NCBI GenBank assembly: GCA_009873655.1
Contig: WAIB01000014.1
Coordinates: 1-56,697, forward strand
Direction of reading: 5' to 3'
Length of the DNA: 56,697 bases
Source of the DNA: Nitrospinota bacterium
GTDB taxonomy: Bacteria; Nitrospinota; Nitrospinia; Nitrospinales; VA-1
In this document: piece by piece, positions 25,601 through 34,340 of the stretch
How the letters are laid out: each line of letters opens with the position of its first letter
Position numbering within the stretch: position 1 is the first letter of the stretch
Notes under the pieces: generated by a model
Told to the model about the DNA's origin: nothing
What the model saw: only the letters and a program-made list of their open reading frames with translations
Databases searched by the model: none
Translations under genes and position numbers: made by a program

Positions 25601-26056
25601 GCCGGGGCCGGAATTTACCGTAAGGAGCTTTTTCAGCAAATCGGACTGTTCGATGAGGATTTCTTTATTTTCGCCGAAGACGTTGACCTTAACATGAGGA
25701 GCCAGCTGCAGGGTTTCCAGGCCGTCTATCTTCCAAAATCAAAGGTGTACCATATAGGGACAGCAACAGTAGGGTTGTACAGCGACCGCTACGTGTATTT
25801 GTGCAAACGCAACGATATTCTGGTTCTGTTAAAAAACTATTCCCTTAAAATGTACTTCAAATACCTCTATTCCATTTGGAAGCACCAGTTTGCTGACATA
25901 AAATATTTTACCTACCGGGGTCAAGGGCAGGTCCTGTTAAAAAGTAAATGGGATGCACTGAAACTGCTTCCCAAAATGTTATTTCGCCGGTTCCAGATCC
26001 AACGGACCCGAACCGTTCCTGACACCGAAATTGAAAAACATATAATCACGGACTGA
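22661..26056 (+). CDS. Three-part fusion: GT-C membrane transferase, TPR repeats, GT2 transferase
   Basis: 1131 residues. Residues 1-350 hold about nine membrane segments with the acidic PLDDDFAIYTYRARF motif in the first periplasmic loop, a GT39/GT83-type GT-C core, and residues 350-480 its soluble segment. Residues about 495-800 are TPR-like helices (NLPHQAEKAFEKAIELAPEW is a clear unit). Residues about 822-1131 are a GT2 domain of the rhamnosyltransferase type: VSVIVPNWNGMRFVGMCL, VVDNGSIDGSRELI, LLNNDIEVTPDWL, and FDEDFFIFAEDVDLNMRSQ. The GT2 part acts in the cytosol, so the TPR and GT-C soluble parts must be arranged on suitable sides; the topology needs testing. One enzyme could both build and transfer a glycan. 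Confidence 0.75.
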   Translation: MDPLITFHLLAILFLAYLCRLPFLNFPLDDDFAIYTYRARFMDRGFKWKNDLQIIGIPMWKMMLFDKVFSSPENGHTRIRNLQTLFHAAACLSIYWVIFIVTQNPWAAFTGGILYSFYGTSPDLTAGSFNFEQFYIPFILSGLAFLLNGSVFYAGLCFGFAAISKCTMVIYAGAFAPLVWISYGQGPTALFAITVASVVILSNLIEWRLGFWDNEAIKQFKTRMATTLRITKTKTLHFSVWLEIILLIKQTLPLWISGIAGLVFFIAKTENLWLATFIIVTLSNIVFQRAFSRYHYLPWLASLSLGSGLGMEWILQQDPALGVPVAGIYFLILAWNVKSLLFYYLKPTHPQTLVQYEKYDQYLYIPRLGKILKRLMRMRGESDERIFVWGTFSQLYHLTHCPAADNYLHYTIGPWDTPDLEGFYDSMIGGIIKYQPKYIIKTFPDLDMQKLEGITGLKYTLIKVVLARFPVYRLENSKSVANPLPRNWQEKMQQMEDLTKAKWHAPALCRDDLERGEITTAYKECQKLLRLNPDDREGNVYSGEIYLALNLPHQAEKAFEKAIELAPEWQHLRIHLANIKIQFKKFDEAIPLIQEEIRRFDFHVEDFDFHVEDDFLNGLIFKFDGNYEDAWKKFDPIRKQFPDRHDCWELEIECLVHLKNKERLKTLFEDAQKIHPKRDREWLHTKIAKAVAETESETRPEHETLNLYVQKYPGNGILQYAHASALEKSGNSSAAYDLFSEIIDSAENYPHIKANACFRMARLAPLEKKQELLKESIKLNPSHQGAQAMLSDLQEKFYSSDEMNKLEEPETPILVRPKNPAVSVIVPNWNGMRFVGMCLDSLAKLHFKNFEVIVVDNGSIDGSRELIEEKYPWVRLIRLPYNKGFAIACNEGIKASNAEYVVLLNNDIEVTPDWLTELYEGMERHPECGMGTTKMMFLDNRDVFYNTGDLFHSWSAGGGRGQGEKDQGQYDQEEYVFGACAGAGIYRKELFQQIGLFDEDFFIFAEDVDLNMRSQLQGFQAVYLPKSKVYHIGTATVGLYSDRYVYLCKRNDILVLLKNYSLKMYFKYLYSIWKHQFADIKYFTYRGQGQVLLKSKWDALKLLPKMLFRRFQIQRTRTVPDTEIEKHIITD
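24461..24502 (+). repeat. In-frame 21-bp tandem duplication in the fusion gene
   Basis: Two adjacent 21-base units (24461-24481 and 24482-24502) differ at a few positions and encode DFHVEDF then DFHVEDD, inside the TPR region near residue 600. Adding seven residues keeps the frame. Confidence 0.85.
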
Positions 26057-26240
26057 TCCATCATTTTCCAATAACGGGAAAAAACCGGATTCCCAATCAG
26101 GGGCGGGTTGGACTATAATCAGTCTGTGAATTTCAGCTTCTGGACTCAGCGCCCCCATTCCATCAAAAACCTTCCCGAGGGTTTAATTTTCAGGACAAAA
26201 AGGCCGTTAAGAATAGAGTCTTAAATCGAATCGATAATTC

Positions 26241-27755
26241 ATGAAAAACTCAATTCTTTTATTTAATCCCAGACCCGACCCCTACTACAAACCGGTCGAC
26301 CTTCCTATTTCCCTGATATGTGTATCCCGTTTTCTGGATAAAGAGGGTTACCCAATAAATATCATTGCAGAGAATCTTTACCCGGACCCTTATCAGGAAA
26401 TTAAGGATAAGGCCAAAGACAGCCTGGTTTTGGGGATATCTGCCATGACGGGTCTGCAGATTCAAGGAGGCCTCAAAGCAAGCCAAATAGCAAAAGAAGA
26501 GAATAAAGATATAAAAATTATCTGGGGTGGCTGGCACCCATCGGTCCATCCGTATCAGGTTCTGGAAAACCCGTACATAGACATTGTCATAAAAGGACAG
26601 GGTGCCCGGGCACTCTACGATGTTGTTAAAAGAATTGAAGCGGGTGAAAACTACAAGGATATTCCCGGAGTGATTTGGAAGGAAAACGGAGAAATATTTA
26701 CCAACCCCGACCGAAGTCTGGAGCCCATTGACGACTGGCCCCCGCTTCCCTACCATCTCGTAGATATTGAAAAATGCATCATGGTCACCGAATTCGGAAC
26801 CCGTACGATCAATTACGTCTCCAGCTACGGATGTCCCTACCGGTGTTCATTCTGTAGCGAAGTCACCGTAAACAACAGGAGCTGGGTCGGGCTCAATCCC
26901 GAAGCGGTTCTGGATGATTTGGAAAAACTTCAGAATCAATACAATATAAACGGAGTCAATTTGTATGACAGCCTGTTTTTTGTGAATGTCAAACGTGCCA
27001 AGGCTATCCTGAAAGGCATCGTCGACCGGGGTTTGACCCTGAGACTGGGCAATCTCGATGGCAGGGCAAAACAATTAGCCGAAGCCGACGATGAGCTTTG
27101 GGAATTATTAAGAGAATCGAGAACCTACAGCATTTTATGTGGTGCCGAATCCGGCGACCAGGAGTCTTTGGATGCAATCGATAAAGATATGAATGTCGAA
27201 GACAATTATAAGTTTGCGGAAAAATGCCGGAAATACGGAGTCAAAGTTATTTTTTCTACCCTTGTCGGGATACCCATGCCGGACTTCACCCACCAGCAAC
27301 TGACTCAAAAAACAAACAGCCAAATAGACGCCACGGTGGCAATGCTCGATAAATTCCTGTCCTATGACAGCCGTAACCGGGGACAGATGTTTATTTACAT
27401 GCCCTATCCTGGCACTCCTTTATATGACACCGCAGTCAAACTGGGTTTCCAGGAACCTAAAAAACTTGAAGGCTGGGCTCATATGAAACTTTATGAAAAA
27501 CAGACCCCCTGGGTTACCCAAAAACAAGCCCAGCTGGTATCCATGATATCAAGTTATATTTTTATGTTCCTCGATTCCGACACCATTGTCTGGGCAAAAG
27601 GAAGGATTGAAAACCCAATCAAAAAAGTGTTTTTCGTTTGGGCTTATAACCTTTTCGCAGGGATCGCAAAATTCAGATGGAAATACAAGTTATTCGGGTT
27701 TCCACTGGACTATCAACTCTTTTTATTTGCCAAGAGAAACAATAAAACCATCTAG
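26241..27755 (+). CDS. B12-binding-domain radical SAM protein (BchE/P-methylase-like group)
   Basis: 504 residues. Residues 1-150 form a cobalamin-binding-like domain (LVLGISAMTGLQIQGGLKA, IIWGGWHPSVHPYQVL). The radical SAM cluster motif CPYRCSFC (C-x3-C-x2-C) is at about 198-205, and LCGAESGDQESLD and VKVIFSTLVGIPMP fit the later SAM-binding strands. The C-terminal 90 residues are hydrophobic/aromatic (FFVWAYNLFAGIAKFRWKYK), suggesting membrane association. Such proteins methylate or rearrange carbon centres on lipids, tetrapyrroles or natural products; the substrate is not known. A TATAAT at 26114-26119 lies in the 184-base gap upstream. Confidence 0.85.
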   Translation: MKNSILLFNPRPDPYYKPVDLPISLICVSRFLDKEGYPINIIAENLYPDPYQEIKDKAKDSLVLGISAMTGLQIQGGLKASQIAKEENKDIKIIWGGWHPSVHPYQVLENPYIDIVIKGQGARALYDVVKRIEAGENYKDIPGVIWKENGEIFTNPDRSLEPIDDWPPLPYHLVDIEKCIMVTEFGTRTINYVSSYGCPYRCSFCSEVTVNNRSWVGLNPEAVLDDLEKLQNQYNINGVNLYDSLFFVNVKRAKAILKGIVDRGLTLRLGNLDGRAKQLAEADDELWELLRESRTYSILCGAESGDQESLDAIDKDMNVEDNYKFAEKCRKYGVKVIFSTLVGIPMPDFTHQQLTQKTNSQIDATVAMLDKFLSYDSRNRGQMFIYMPYPGTPLYDTAVKLGFQEPKKLEGWAHMKLYEKQTPWVTQKQAQLVSMISSYIFMFLDSDTIVWAKGRIENPIKKVFFVWAYNLFAGIAKFRWKYKLFGFPLDYQLFLFAKRNNKTI

Positions 27756-27955
27756 GTTTGCCTTGCCCAAACCGGATAGAGGTTCATTTCGGTAAGATTA
27801 AGTCACACCCGTTTTCATTCCCCCTGACATTGAAATTTTCTCATTACCCCATTTTTGGTCGATTGTAATGTCTCTGTTTTTGTGATTAAATGCGGCCTGA
27901 CTGAGACAGGTTGACCACACCGGGCCAGCCACCTTCCGTATCACCAAGGGCAAAT

Positions 27956-30900
27956 ATGACCTCCCTTTTCCCAGCAAACTTCGATAAATCCTTCAGGGCA
28001 AAAGAGGAATCCGAAGAAGAGTTATCGCCTCCTTCCGGGTTTTGCCTGACTCCTGATGGAAATTTTCTGTTAGCAGACGACTTCAACCACCGGATACAGG
28101 TTTACGATTCACAATTCAACCGGGTCCATAGTTTTGGTGAGAAAGGCAAAGAACAAGGTCAACTTCAATATCCAAAGGGAATAGCGGTTGATAAAGAAGG
28201 TCATATTTTCGTCGCGGATAGCTGGAATCACCGGATACAGAAATTTGATGCTCAAGGAAAACCTTTGCTGGTTTTTGGATCCTGCGGCGATGGAAAAGGG
28301 GAATTGAACGAACCCTGGGATATTCTTATAGACCCATCAGGGGTTTTAATAGTCCTGGAGAGATACAACCACCGTATCCAGTTTTTCGATGGCGAAGGAA
28401 ACTCCCTGGGTTGCATTGGGCAAAGAGGAACCACACTTGAAGAAAACCTTGCGAACCTTTTTGAGACGCCGTTAAATTTGCTGGCTCCCCCCGCATTCGA
28501 GTTTCCCACTTCCATTGCTTCGGACAGTTGTGGAAATTATTTCGTTACCGACAGTGGCAACCACCGTATTCGGAAATTTAATAAAAAATGGCAGGAAATT
28601 TTAACTTTTGGGGACCAGGGGGATCAACCCGGACAGTTTCTATATCCGCTAAGCATTTCAGTTTCCCCCAATGACTTACTTTATATTGCCGATCTAAACA
28701 ATAACCGGGTCCAGATTTTCACATCCTTCGGACAATATCTGGATTCCATCGATCAGGCGGATACCGCCTTGGAGGCTCCCTGTCTAACTCTGGTGGATTC
28801 TAATGGAAATCTATTTATCGGCTTAACTTTTGATACGAAAATTTTAAAATATCAAACCACCTTGGAAACCGAAAGCCTCCTGGCGGAAAAATTAGCTGCC
28901 TGCGAACCCCTTCAACCGGAACATTTAAACTTTTTTTCCCTTGCGCAGGAAAAAAATAACAACGAAGCCAAATCCCTTGCCGCTTTGGAACAGGCGATGG
29001 ACCTTTGGGTCAAAAACGACATCCCCGCAAACACAACCGCGCCCCTTCGGCTTGGCCGACGGGCTTTTGCCGGAAAAGAAATTTCCAACACCAGCTTTGA
29101 CTTGGCCATAACGTTGATGGAAAACCAGCTTGACGAATCTCGAAAAAAAATGCTGGCTGCGTTTAATTCCTGGCAGATATCCGCTCTGAAGTTCAATGAA
29201 ATCCAGATGAAGGAACAGCAGGAAATTCAAAAAGACCCGCAGGGACTTCGGCCTTTCAACATGGAACTTTATACAAGCGAACGGGAAGATAAAAAAGGGT
29301 TCCGGGAAACCCGAAACGCTTATTATTCATTTCGAAAAAGCACACAACATCTTTACGATCTGATTTTTCACCTCGTTGAAAGCGATCCAAGCGAAGAACA
29401 ATTTAAAAGTATCTCGGAACTTCTTTCTCGACAATGGGACGCCACGACGAAAAATCTTAATAACTATTTCAACGAAAAAGAAAAACGTGAAGAATCAATG
29501 GTTAAAATTTTGGGAGATAGCGGAGGAGACCAGCTGCTTTCATTTCTCCAGCAGTATTACCATAATGGCCGAACCCTCGATTTTCTGATACAGCTGCAGT
29601 TTCCATTGAGAGCCCATTGCCAGGTTTTAAATGTTCTGGCGCGAAAAGCCCGGGACAATGAAAAAATCAGCAAATTTGTTCGCGAACTGTGCAAACCTTC
29701 CGTGTTCACAGAAAACGCCACTCGAACCATGATCCGCTTTCATGAACACTGGTACACGCTGGACATTCTGGAAGCGTTGTTCTTTGAAACCATGGATGTC
29801 ACCCAGCCCTGTTTGGAGAAGGAAACCCCGATCCAGGAACCCGGCATTGATGATTTTTCTCCAGTTCCATTTGACTCTGAAAATCTGGATATGACCCAGG
29901 CCGCCAAAATCCTCCTTTCCCAATCCGCAGAAATCAAGTTTGAAAACGGAGTTTTGTCTTTGGGCCCCATAAAATATAAAACGGACTCCCTCAAAGGTCA
30001 GACAAAAGAACTGGTCTCCAAATGCCTTTCCGCCCTGGAAGCCCAATCTGTATTCGACAACAAATACGTGGAGCTGTTGAACCAACTCAATGACCTGGAA
30101 GGGCAAAGAAGAAACCTGGACGCACAGCTGAGGCAGGTAGGCTCAGAAGACAAAGCCACTCCCATAGGCATACACCATAATATAGCTATCATGGATTTCC
30201 AGTTGGGCCTGTTAAGGAGAATGATAAGGGGAATCGACACCAATGAAAATCTCAACCTGCACCGTTTAGCCGCGGGAACAGCGGTCCTCAAAGTATTAAA
30301 TCCGGAAGATTCAAAATTGTTTGATGAGATTTCCTCCTATTCCAGAAATCTGGATAATAAAATCCGGGAAATTTTAGATGAAAGAAGATTGAGAAACTTC
30401 GAATGGATACCACTAAGAGAACAACAAAAGCAATTGGCGTCTTCTTCTGACATTTCAACCATCGATAATTCCATAAATGTTGAGGCAGGCATTGATGAAA
30501 AGAAAGCCTCCGTGGACCGGCTGGAGCTTGAATTTAAAAAATTCACGAAAACCAAAAGTTCAATCCGGCAGATCTTAAATTTTTTAGATGCAACCCCACC
30601 TGTCCCCGAAACACCTTTAAAACCTGTTTTTTCCGTCAGCAAAGTCGGCCCGGAAATCGGTATGCTGTTTTATCCACAAGGCCTGGTCCACAATAGCAAA
30701 GGGGATTTGCTGGTTGTCGACCACGAACACCACCAGATTCATTGTTTTTCACCGGAAGGAAAATATAAATTTCATTTTGGCACCTGGGGCAATACGGCGG
30801 GAAACTTCAGATACCCCGTTAACCTGGCAACGGACAGTCAGGATAATATTTATGTAATCGATGAGGGAAACGGGTTAATCAAAAAGTTTGACGCAATGGG

Positions 30901-31438
30901 GAATTTTATTCTCAGTTTTGAGGAGGGGATTCTCGGCCAGGTTTTTTCTCTATCGGTAGATGGAAAAGACAGAATCCATATCGCAGATCCTGGAAACAAC
31001 CGCGTCTCCGTTTTTGGCATGAACGGAAAAGAAATTCCCCTTCCCTATTCGGAGGAGCAATCCAACAACCTGACCGAACCCTGCGGCATTTTTTGTCTCG
31101 ACGATGGGAGCACGATTATCGGTGACAAATCGGAATTCTTATTAAAGCATTTTGATGCGAACGGGAAACTGATCCGCAAGATCAAGCGTGAAGGCCTGGG
31201 TTTTGGTGACATTTATTTTATTGCCCGGGATAAAGAACATGGGATATTCGGTTCGGATTACTGGCACAACCAAATCATTCATTTAAACGACGATCTCGAA
31301 ATGGTCGATATCTATCGCAGACCGGGGAACCGATTCGGAGAACTTGGGAAAACAGGCGGGCTTTCAATTCATAAAGGCAGGCTTGCCGTCTCTAACTTTG
31401 ACGGCAGGAAGGTGCAGTTTTTTGATCTTCAGAAATAA
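27956..31438 (+). CDS. Giant protein with NHL-repeat beta-propellers at both ends
   Basis: 1160 residues from ATG 27956; that start is chosen because AAGGG lies about five bases upstream, while the longer TTG start at 27911 has no ribosome site. Residues about 30-300 contain five or more NHL repeats of the type NHRIQVYDSQFNRVHSFGEKG, NHRIQKFD, NHRIQFFDGEGNSLGCIGQ, NHRIRKFN and NNRVQIF. Residues about 300-880 are helical and acidic, with likely coiled coils and no known domain. Residues about 890-1160 are a second NHL block (HHQIHCFSPEGKYKFHFG, NNRVSVFGMNGKE, VQFFDLQK). No signal peptide or membrane helix, so it appears cytosolic. NHL propellers bind proteins or RNA. It follows the radical SAM gene by 200 bases. 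Confidence 0.8.
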   Translation: MTSLFPANFDKSFRAKEESEEELSPPSGFCLTPDGNFLLADDFNHRIQVYDSQFNRVHSFGEKGKEQGQLQYPKGIAVDKEGHIFVADSWNHRIQKFDAQGKPLLVFGSCGDGKGELNEPWDILIDPSGVLIVLERYNHRIQFFDGEGNSLGCIGQRGTTLEENLANLFETPLNLLAPPAFEFPTSIASDSCGNYFVTDSGNHRIRKFNKKWQEILTFGDQGDQPGQFLYPLSISVSPNDLLYIADLNNNRVQIFTSFGQYLDSIDQADTALEAPCLTLVDSNGNLFIGLTFDTKILKYQTTLETESLLAEKLAACEPLQPEHLNFFSLAQEKNNNEAKSLAALEQAMDLWVKNDIPANTTAPLRLGRRAFAGKEISNTSFDLAITLMENQLDESRKKMLAAFNSWQISALKFNEIQMKEQQEIQKDPQGLRPFNMELYTSEREDKKGFRETRNAYYSFRKSTQHLYDLIFHLVESDPSEEQFKSISELLSRQWDATTKNLNNYFNEKEKREESMVKILGDSGGDQLLSFLQQYYHNGRTLDFLIQLQFPLRAHCQVLNVLARKARDNEKISKFVRELCKPSVFTENATRTMIRFHEHWYTLDILEALFFETMDVTQPCLEKETPIQEPGIDDFSPVPFDSENLDMTQAAKILLSQSAEIKFENGVLSLGPIKYKTDSLKGQTKELVSKCLSALEAQSVFDNKYVELLNQLNDLEGQRRNLDAQLRQVGSEDKATPIGIHHNIAIMDFQLGLLRRMIRGIDTNENLNLHRLAAGTAVLKVLNPEDSKLFDEISSYSRNLDNKIREILDERRLRNFEWIPLREQQKQLASSSDISTIDNSINVEAGIDEKKASVDRLELEFKKFTKTKSSIRQILNFLDATPPVPETPLKPVFSVSKVGPEIGMLFYPQGLVHNSKGDLLVVDHEHHQIHCFSPEGKYKFHFGTWGNTAGNFRYPVNLATDSQDNIYVIDEGNGLIKKFDAMGNFILSFEEGILGQVFSLSVDGKDRIHIADPGNNRVSVFGMNGKEIPLPYSEEQSNNLTEPCGIFCLDDGSTIIGDKSEFLLKHFDANGKLIRKIKREGLGFGDIYFIARDKEHGIFGSDYWHNQIIHLNDDLEMVDIYRRPGNRFGELGKTGGLSIHKGRLAVSNFDGRKVQFFDLQK

Positions 31439-31458
31439 AAAAGGGTTTGCAAAGGATA

Positions 31459-32376
31459 TTACTGTACGTTCTTTATAGGGTAACGCCGGGGCTTCACACT
31501 CTGGCGGTTTTCACTTTCAATGTCATGCAGAAAACCCCTCCCGGAAAAATGGTCGTCAAACCGCGCCACAGATTCTTCAATAAATTTTCCCGGCCTGTAA
31601 TTTTTTGCGACTTCTTTCATTGAAAAAGGTTCGGGCATTTTTTTAAACATATCCGCCTTTTCATGGATCTTTTCTTCACTCCAGCGGGACCCTCCATTTG
31701 CGATCAGTACCGTCGCGACCCGTTCGGCATCTTCAAAACAATAAATATTCGGAAAAACCGACATGAAAGTTTTTGTGTCGCGTGGTTTTAAAGTATTGCC
31801 TTGACCATACAAGTTGGAACCCACAATTCCATCGGGGTTTAAAATTTCTCGAATCTCTTTGTAAAACTGATGCGTTTTTAAATGGTAGGGAATCGATCCA
31901 CTTTTGAACGCATCGAGAATAACCCAGTCATAAAGTTCCCGGCCTTTTCTTTTCTGAACAAACACCCTTCCATCTTCCTGGAATATTCGATAGCGACTGG
32001 ATTCCCTTAAATAAAAATATTTTTTGGAAACCTCAATCACTTTTTTGTCAATTTCCACAACGTCAATATGTAAATTTGGAAACCATTCACTGAGAAAGTT
32101 GGTAACAGCCGCGCCCCCCAATCCAACCATCAGCAACCGACAGGGATTGGGACAAAAAAGCAATGAGGCCATCATCATATTTGAATAGACCAGGGCCAAT
32201 TGCTTTTGCTTTTCGACATTCACCCGGCTCTGAAGATAGTACTCCCCATTGCCTTTGAACCAAAGTTCCCGGTTTTCTCCATTTTGAATGACATAAATGT
32301 CGTTATAGGGGGTTCGTTCCCTTGCCAGGACTTTGATTTCCGGCTCTACTTGCTTTTTTCCCAAAAATTGGAACAT
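31459..32376 (-). CDS. Spermidine-synthase-fold methyltransferase-like protein
   Basis: 305 residues. The Rossmann region reads LLMVGLGGAAVTNFLSEWFP, IDVVEIDKKVIEVSKKYF and FQEDGRVFVQ with YDWVILDAFKSGSIPYHL, the pattern of polyamine aminopropyltransferases and their relatives. No membrane helices are present, unlike the fused forms. The catalytic Asp of true spermidine synthases is in the VILDAF position here. The gene is convergent with the giant NHL gene (20 bases apart) and divergent from pckA. Polyamine synthesis is possible but the family includes many proteins of unknown substrate. Confidence 0.65.
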   Translation of the reverse strand: MFQFLGKKQVEPEIKVLARERTPYNDIYVIQNGENRELWFKGNGEYYLQSRVNVEKQKQLALVYSNMMMASLLFCPNPCRLLMVGLGGAAVTNFLSEWFPNLHIDVVEIDKKVIEVSKKYFYLRESSRYRIFQEDGRVFVQKRKGRELYDWVILDAFKSGSIPYHLKTHQFYKEIREILNPDGIVGSNLYGQGNTLKPRDTKTFMSVFPNIYCFEDAERVATVLIANGGSRWSEEKIHEKADMFKKMPEPFSMKEVAKNYRPGKFIEESVARFDDHFSGRGFLHDIESENRQSVKPRRYPIKNVQ

Positions 32377-32558
32377 TTATAGAATTCCTGTTTATCCCCT
32401 GAAAATATTGTAAGTTAACCCCAAAAACCTATTTTCATTTATGCTGATTATGATAAAATGAGCCATGGTTCATCAATCAGCCCTGCCGGGAGAGAAAAGT
32501 GTTTCCCGTCAAGGGTTTACACGGTCACTCACCGCCCTATCATAAAGGAATATTGTCC

Positions 32559-34214
32559 ATGCCGCAAAACGTTTTGAAGCATAAAGTAGGCTTGGAAACC
32601 CATGGCCTCAAAAATTTAAAAAAAATACATTGGAATTTAACCACCCCGGAACTTTACGAGCACATCATCAGAAATAATGAAGGTCAGTTATCGCATCTTG
32701 GACCTGTATGCGTAACAACGGGAGAACACACGGGCCGGGCTCCAAACGACAAGTTCATTGTTCAAGAGCCTTCCAGCCAGGAAAACATTTGGTGGGGAAA
32801 AGTAAACCGCCCTTTCTCTGTTGAACAGTTTGAAGCTCTCTATTCGCGCGTTTTGGCGTATTTGCAAGGCAAGGAAGTTTATGTGCAGGATTGTTGTGCC
32901 GGTTGCGACCCCGAACACCAGACCCATATCCGAGTTATTAACGAGCATGCCTGGCACAATCTTTTTGCGCGCAATATGTTTATCCAGATCCGCGACATGG
33001 CCAAGCTGGAAAACCATGAACCTGCATTCACCATAATTCATGTACCCGATTTCAAAGCGGTTCCGGCCATTGACGGTACCAATTCGGAAGTATTCGTCAT
33101 TGTCGATTTTGGCAAACAGTTGGTTCTTATAGGCGGTACCAGCTATGCAGGCGAAATTAAAAAATCAGTTTTCTCAATTTTGAATTACCTGTTACCCCAG
33201 AAACAGTCCGTCCTATCCATGCATTGCTCAGCGAATATCGGCAAAAAGGGCGACTCGGCCATATTCTTTGGCCTTTCAGGAACGGGAAAGACAACGCTCT
33301 CCGCGGATCCGGAAAGGAAGCTCATAGGCGATGACGAGCATGGATGGAGTGACACGGGTGTGTTTAACTTTGAAGGCGGTTGTTATGCAAAAGTAATTCG
33401 ACTCTCAAAAAAATCCGAACCGGAAATTCATGATTGTACCCGCCGGTTCGGAACCCTGCTTGAAAACGTAGCCGTCAGTCCGGAAGATAGAAGGCTTGAC
33501 CTCGATGATGCCAGCCTGACGGAAAACACACGGGCGAGTTATCCCATATCGCATATCAACAATGCCGTCCTGGAAGGGATGGGAAAACATCCGGATAACG
33601 TGGTCATGCTCACCTGTGATGCGTACGGAGTCATGCCTCCGGTATCCAAGTTGACACCCGAGCAGGCCATGTACCATTTTATTTCCGGTTACACGGCGAA
33701 GGTCGCGGGCACCGAAAAAGGCATGAGCCGGGAGCCCACCGCGATTTTCAGCACCTGTTTCGGGGCCCCTTTCATGTCCCTGCATCCGTCTGTTTATGCT
33801 GACATGCTGGGTGAAAAAATTGCAAAGCATCAGGTCTCCTGCTGGCTGGTCAATACAGGCTGGACTGGCGGTCCTTATGGAGTGGGCAAGAGAATTGAAA
33901 TCAAATACACCCGGGCCATGGTCAAAGCTATTTTGGAAGGCCAATTGGACAATGTTGAAACGGAAACCGATCCGGTATTTGGGATCCAGGTTCCAATAGC
34001 CGTTAAAGGTGTTCCCAAGGAATGCCTGTTCCCCAGAAACACTTGGAAAAACCCCGAGGCCTATGACGAAAAAGCCGATGAGCTTGCAAACCAGTTCATT
34101 CAAAATTTCAAAGAGTATGAAAAGAATGTCGACAAGAAAATACTGGATGCAAGCCCGAAGCCTATCGGGAAAGGACCCCAGTCTTCTGGAAAAATTCACG
34201 AATTAAGAAAATAA
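32559..34214 (+). CDS. pckA: ATP-dependent phosphoenolpyruvate carboxykinase
   Basis: 551 residues from ATG 32559, chosen because AAAGGA lies nine bases upstream; the in-frame start at 32499 is less likely. It converts oxaloacetate and ATP to PEP, ADP and CO2. The kinase P-loop GLSGTGKTTLSADPERKLIG is at about 239-258, preceded by the PEPCK-specific region (SMHCSANIGKKGDSAIFFG) and followed by DDEHGWSDTGVFNFEGGCYAK with the metal-binding Asp and conserved Lys/Arg residues. Length and motifs are of the ATP type, not the GTP type. It enables gluconeogenesis or reverse carboxylation. A strong terminator hairpin follows. Confidence 0.95.
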   Translation: MPQNVLKHKVGLETHGLKNLKKIHWNLTTPELYEHIIRNNEGQLSHLGPVCVTTGEHTGRAPNDKFIVQEPSSQENIWWGKVNRPFSVEQFEALYSRVLAYLQGKEVYVQDCCAGCDPEHQTHIRVINEHAWHNLFARNMFIQIRDMAKLENHEPAFTIIHVPDFKAVPAIDGTNSEVFVIVDFGKQLVLIGGTSYAGEIKKSVFSILNYLLPQKQSVLSMHCSANIGKKGDSAIFFGLSGTGKTTLSADPERKLIGDDEHGWSDTGVFNFEGGCYAKVIRLSKKSEPEIHDCTRRFGTLLENVAVSPEDRRLDLDDASLTENTRASYPISHINNAVLEGMGKHPDNVVMLTCDAYGVMPPVSKLTPEQAMYHFISGYTAKVAGTEKGMSREPTAIFSTCFGAPFMSLHPSVYADMLGEKIAKHQVSCWLVNTGWTGGPYGVGKRIEIKYTRAMVKAILEGQLDNVETETDPVFGIQVPIAVKGVPKECLFPRNTWKNPEAYDEKADELANQFIQNFKEYEKNVDKKILDASPKPIGKGPQSSGKIHELRK

Positions 34215-34238
34215 CAGCCTCTCCAAAAGTTGAATTTC

Positions 34239-34271
34239 TTTACCCGCTCCTGTAACCCGGGAGCGGGTAAA
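34239..34271 (+). terminator. Strong hairpin after pckA
   Basis: Perfect 12-bp arms (TTTACCCGCTCC and its complement) around a nine-base loop, 25 bases after the stop, followed by the T-rich CTTTTATAAT. It works best as a terminator. Confidence 0.75.
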
Positions 34272-34340
34272 CTTTTATAATCGAAAATAGTTTCAATTTG
34301 ATCATTAAGATTAAAATACTCAGCCAAAAAAAAATAAAAA

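Noticed and set aside
33405-34199. Long open frame antisense to pckA (264 codons)
   Set aside because: It lies wholly inside the certain pckA gene, follows its codon bias, has no recognisable domain and no ribosome site.
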